Assembly: GCF_002197685.1 (NCBI RefSeq)
Contig: NZ_NBBI01000003.1
Location: 124,001-188,000 of the forward strand
DNA length: 64,000 nucleotides
Reading direction: 5' to 3'
DNA from: Sphingomonas dokdonensis
GTDB taxonomy: Bacteria; Pseudomonadota; Alphaproteobacteria; Sphingomonadales; Sphingomonadaceae
The notes beneath the pieces are model-generated. The model saw only the letters and a list, made by a program, of their open reading frames with translations. It was not told the origin of the DNA and did not search any database. This document shows, piece after piece, positions 61,150 to 64,000 of this stretch. Position 1 is the first letter of the stretch. Each line of letters begins with the position of its first letter. The translations under genes were made by a program, and so were the position numbers.

Positions 61150-61884
61150 GTGACCGTTAGTCGTTTTGTCGAGCGTCTCGGCGAATTCGTCCCATTGTGT
61201 GCAAGGGAGCAAGCCGCACTTGGGCGCCTGGAAGAACGCCAGCGCGTCGTGCGCCGCGGCGCCACCTTGGTGCGCGAACATGATGTGTCGACCGAATTGT
61301 GTATTCTGCAAAGTGGCATGATGATGAGCTTCGTCATCCTGGCGGACGGCAGCCGCCAGATCCTGCGCTTCCTGTTTCCGGGCGACCTCATATCACTGCC
61401 CTCGCTTGTTTATACGACAGCGCCCGAAACGGTGGCGGCCCTCTCCGACAGCGTCGTGTGCCCGTTCGACCGCGCGATGCTGGCGCAGCTCGCCATGCGA
61501 CAGCCGCGGCTCTTTCTGGCGATGGTCGCGCTCGATCAGGCGGAACGGGTGATGCTCACCGATCGGCTGGCGGGTCTTGGCCGCACGTCCGCCAAGGCAC
61601 GCGTCGCCTCCGTGCTGCTGCACGTGCGCGATCGCCTGCGCCGGTTCGACGGCACGGTGGGCGACAGCTTCGTGCCCGGACTGACGCAGGAGGAGATCGG
61701 CGATGCCACCGGGCTGACCGCCGTGCACGTCAATCGCATGCTGCGCCAGCTGGAGGAGGAGCAGTTGATCGCGCGCGAGTCCGGCCGCGTCACGCTGCTG
61801 GACGAGCGCAAGCTGATCCGCGCCGCCAATTACGTCGACCGGCTGAGCGCGATCGATCTGTCCTGGCTGCCCCCGGCGGCCTGA
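61150..61884 (+). CDS. Crp/Fnr-family transcriptional regulator
   Basis: The 244-residue protein has a cyclic-nucleotide-binding-like beta-roll (LVREHDVSTELCILQSGMMM, then ILADGSRQILRFLFPGDLIS) and a C-terminal winged helix (LTQEEIGDATGLTAVHVNRM). Cys are present (C17, C51, C94 region), but no four-Cys iron-sulfur set as in true Fnr is evident. Start is GTG 61150. Ligand unknown. It is divergent from murA and convergent with dprA. Confidence 0.88.
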   Translation: MTVSRFVERLGEFVPLCAREQAALGRLEERQRVVRRGATLVREHDVSTELCILQSGMMMSFVILADGSRQILRFLFPGDLISLPSLVYTTAPETVAALSDSVVCPFDRAMLAQLAMRQPRLFLAMVALDQAERVMLTDRLAGLGRTSAKARVASVLLHVRDRLRRFDGTVGDSFVPGLTQEEIGDATGLTAVHVNRMLRQLEEEQLIARESGRVTLLDERKLIRAANYVDRLSAIDLSWLPPAA

Positions 61885-61893
61885 AGCCAGCGA

Positions 61894-62988
61894 TCAGGCG
61901 GAAAGGCTGACCCGCGCACCGGCATGGCGCTCCAGCCGGCCGGCAAGCTCCAGTTCCAGCAGCACCATCTGCACCACCGCCGGCACAATCCCGGCCTGGC
62001 GGATCAGCTCGTCCACCGGCACCGGCACCGGCCCGAGCAGCGCGGTCACGATGCGCCGCGCGGCATCATCCGCATCGGCCGGCAACGGCGGTTGATAAGG
62101 CGCGGCGGGCGCCCGCACGAGCCGCGCGTCGAGCGGGCGGATCTGCTCCAGCACGTCCGCCGCGGTCTGGATCAGCGTGGCGCCGTCGCGGATCAGGAGG
62201 TTGCACCCTTGCGCCCTTGGATCGAGCGGGCTGCCCGGCACCGCCATCACCTCGCGCCCTGCCTCGTTGGCGAGCCGCGCCGTGATGAGCGAGCCGGACT
62301 TCGGCGCCGCCTCCACCACCACCGTGCCCTGCGCCAGCCCGGCGATGATGCGATTGCGGTGCGGGAAGTGCCGCGCGCGCGGCTCGGTACCGGGTGGCAT
62401 CTCGGCGAGCAGCAGCGCCTCCTCGCCGATCCGCGCCTGCAGCTCGGCATTCTCCGGCGGATAGGCGACGTCGATCCCGCCCGCGATCACCGCCACCGTT
62501 GCCGCGCCGGCGCCCATATGCGCCGCCGTGTCGATGCCGCGCGCTAGGCCCGAGATGACGGTCGCGCCCTCGCACGCCAGATCGTGCGCCAGCCCGCGGG
62601 CGAAGCGGCACGCTGCCGCCGAGGCATTGCGCGCCCCGACGATCGCCACCGCCGGGCGGCTCGCCTCGGGCAAGGTGCCGCGCGCCGTCAGCACCGCCGG
62701 CGCATCGTCCAGCGCGGCCAGCAGCGCCGGATAGGCCGGGTCGTCGAGAAACAGATGCCGCGCGCCGAGCGCCGCCACCCGCTCGATCTCGCGCGCGATC
62801 ACTTTGGAGTCGGCTGGTGTCGCGGCGCGTCCGCCGCCCCGTCGGGCAAGGTCGGGCAGCGCATCCAGCGCGGCGCGCGCGCTGCCGAACCGGCGCAGCA
62901 GTTGGCGATAGGTAACGGGGCCGACGCCTGCGGTGCGGATCAGGCGGAGCCGGTCGAACGCGTCGGCCGGCGGATCCGCATCAGCCAC
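61894..62988 (-). CDS. dprA: DNA processing protein DprA
   Basis: DprA (364 residues) protects incoming single-stranded DNA and loads RecA in natural transformation. The Rossmann-like core has AIVGARNASAAACRFARGLA, GATVISGLARGIDTAAHMGA and HFPHRNRIIAGLAQGTVVVE. The N-terminal region (RLIRTAGVGPVTYRQLLRRF) is a SAM-like helix-hairpin fold, and the C-terminal tail resembles a winged helix. The plsY stop overlaps its start by 8 nt. Confidence 0.93.
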   Translation of the reverse strand: MADADPPADAFDRLRLIRTAGVGPVTYRQLLRRFGSARAALDALPDLARRGGGRAATPADSKVIAREIERVAALGARHLFLDDPAYPALLAALDDAPAVLTARGTLPEASRPAVAIVGARNASAAACRFARGLAHDLACEGATVISGLARGIDTAAHMGAGAATVAVIAGGIDVAYPPENAELQARIGEEALLLAEMPPGTEPRARHFPHRNRIIAGLAQGTVVVEAAPKSGSLITARLANEAGREVMAVPGSPLDPRAQGCNLLIRDGATLIQTAADVLEQIRPLDARLVRAPAAPYQPPLPADADDAARRIVTALLGPVPVPVDELIRQAGIVPAVVQMVLLELELAGRLERHAGARVSLSA

Positions 62989-63607
62989 GCTTGCTGCCGA
63001 TCCGCGGCTCCGCGCCCTCGATCAGCCGCCCGATGTTCTCGCGGTGCTTCCACACCACGATCAGCGCCAGCGCGAGCAGCAGCGGCACCAGGTCGAAGTG
63101 GCCGAACACCGCCGCCGCGACCGGCGCGCTCACCGCCGCCGCCATGCCCGCGACCGAGGAGATGCGCAGCACCGCCAGCAGCCCCAGCCAGACCACCGCA
63201 TAGACCAGCCCCAACAGCGCATAGAGCGCCAGCACGATGCCCATCAGCGTCGCCACGCCTTTGCCGCCGCGAAACTTCAGCCACACGGGATAGCAATGGC
63301 CGACGAATGCGCCCGCCGCCGCGAGCAGCTCGTTGTCCAGCATCAGCGCGGCCGCAATCACCACCGCGCACCATCCCTTGGCGAGGTCGAGCAGCAGGGT
63401 CGCCGCCGCCAGCCCCTTGCGCCCGGTGCGCAGCACGTTGGTCGCGCCGATATTGCCCGAGCCGATCTGCCGCAGGTCGCCTGCGCCCGCCGCGCGGGTC
63501 AGCAGCACGCCAAAGGGGATCGATCCCAGCAGATAGCCGAGCAGCATCGCCGCCAGCGGCGACATCCAGACGATCTCCGTGTCCAGGACAATTCCTCCGT
63601 TGATCAT
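62981..63607 (-). CDS. plsY: Glycerol-3-phosphate acyltransferase PlsY
   Basis: PlsY (208 residues) transfers the acyl group from acyl-phosphate to glycerol-3-phosphate. It has about five membrane helices and the family motifs IGSGNIGATNVLRTG and FRGGKGVATLMG. ATG 63607 is taken; a later ATG exists (MSPLAAMLLG). The gene is upstream of and overlaps dprA, a common order in alphaproteobacteria. Confidence 0.93.
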   Translation of the reverse strand: MINGGIVLDTEIVWMSPLAAMLLGYLLGSIPFGVLLTRAAGAGDLRQIGSGNIGATNVLRTGRKGLAAATLLLDLAKGWCAVVIAAALMLDNELLAAAGAFVGHCYPVWLKFRGGKGVATLMGIVLALYALLGLVYAVVWLGLLAVLRISSVAGMAAAVSAPVAAAVFGHFDLVPLLLALALIVVWKHRENIGRLIEGAEPRIGSKRG

Positions 63608-63719
63608 GACGATAGCTCAATGATCGGGCGTTTTCCAACATACAAATCATGAACAGCGTGCGTCGCTATGTGACTGGCCCGGCCTTCCCTCCCGCGCGCC
63701 CTTTTCCTAAGCGGCGGCG

Positions 63720-64000
63720 ATGCTTGATGCGCGGCCCATTCTGTTTTTCGATTCTGGCGTTGGAGGCCTTTCGATCCTTGCCCCCACCCGCCGCGCCGTG
63801 CCCCAGGCACCGATCGTCTATGTCGCCGATTCCGCCGGTTTTCCTTATGGCGTGAAGGATGAGGCGGAGATTGCCGGCCGCGTGCCCGCACTGCTCGGCC
63901 GGCTTGCCGAGCGATATGCGCCGCGGCTCATCGTCATCGCCTGCAACACCGCTTCCACCATCGCGCTGGCCGCCGTGCGCTATGCGCTGGACATCCCGAT
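63720..64000 (+). CDS. murI: Glutamate racemase, N-terminal part (gene runs off the window)
   Basis: The first 93 codons of MurI, which makes D-glutamate for peptidoglycan, are visible: ILFFDSGVGGLSILAPTRRA (catalytic Asp region), VADSAGFPYGVK, and IACNTASTIAL with the first catalytic Cys. ATG 63720 begins MLDARPILFFDSGVGG. The second Cys lies beyond the window. Confidence 0.9.
   Translation, partial: MLDARPILFFDSGVGGLSILAPTRRAVPQAPIVYVADSAGFPYGVKDEAEIAGRVPALLGRLAERYAPRLIVIACNTASTIALAAVRYALDIP

Noticed and set aside
1..64000. tRNA, rRNA, CRISPR arrays, transposase, integrase or phage genes
   Set aside because: None recognised on either strand; the repeats present are short dispersed inverted repeats, not direct-repeat arrays.

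Overview
The window is a chromosomal segment of a high-GC alphaproteobacterium, most likely a sphingomonad (Sphingomonas or a close relative). This is judged from gene content and protein style, not from a 16S gene: rimP-nusA-ylxR-infB, a branched-chain 2-oxoacid dehydrogenase operon, an imuA-imuB-dnaE2 mutagenesis cassette with the alphaproteobacterial LexA box GAAC-N7-GAAC, EcfG-type promoters GGAAC-N17-CGTT, cobS/cobT, and several families of dispersed inverted repeats, some read through as protein. No rRNA, tRNA, CRISPR array, phage or transposase was found.

Layout. 1-4.8 kb: the rimP-nusA-ylxR-infB operon on the minus strand, interrupted between nusA and ylxR by a tautomerase gene and a plus-strand GIY-YIG nuclease gene fused to inverted repeats. 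4.8-9.5 kb: a small stress membrane peptide, then E1-alpha/E1-beta/E2 of a branched-chain 2-oxoacid dehydrogenase. 9.7-16.2 kb: SOS-controlled imuA-imuB-dnaE2. 16.2-30.7 kb: a lipid or isoprenoid catabolism district (CYP108-like P450, four hot-dog thioesterase genes, FAH-family hydrolase, acyl-CoA dehydrogenase, thiolase, hydroxyacyl-CoA-type SDR, enoyl-CoA hydratase) with a chemoreceptor, a DEAD-box helicase, a nitroreductase and a CsbD protein mixed in. Two copies of a shared palindrome, ATAAC-N4-GTTA(C/T), lie in divergent promoter regions here and suggest a common regulator. 30.7-38.7 kb: PQQ-type sugar dehydrogenase, VOC protein, epimerase and cobT-sulfotransferase-cobS, then VOC and SRPBCC genes. 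38.7-46.3 kb: a large M16 peptidase divergent from a marR-controlled three-part efflux operon. 46.4-56.7 kb: acyl-CoA dehydrogenase, an EcfG-driven periplasmic protein, hslU, mutS, ogt, an SDR/HxlR divergent pair, malic enzyme and a glycine-zipper lipoprotein. 56.9-64 kb: a BVMO-like flavoprotein, an AT-richer zinc-ribbon gene of unknown function, murA, a Crp/Fnr regulator, dprA, plsY and the start of murI.

How the parts work together. Housekeeping functions (translation initiation, mismatch and alkyl repair, peptidoglycan precursors) are interleaved with acyl-CoA catabolism. The most unusual material is (a) the composite GIY-YIG/inverted-repeat element in the nusA operon, whose repeat arms overlap both the ylxR start codon and the nuclease's own start codon, with related repeats elsewhere; (b) inverted repeats translated in frame inside the E2 linker and inside a roughly 285-residue insertion in ImuB; (c) an AT-richer sulfotransferase gene lodged between cobS and cobT; and (d) an AT-richer gene coding for a helical domain plus zinc ribbons next to a repeat. 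All coordinates and motifs were read by eye; family assignments come from memory of the families, not from a search.
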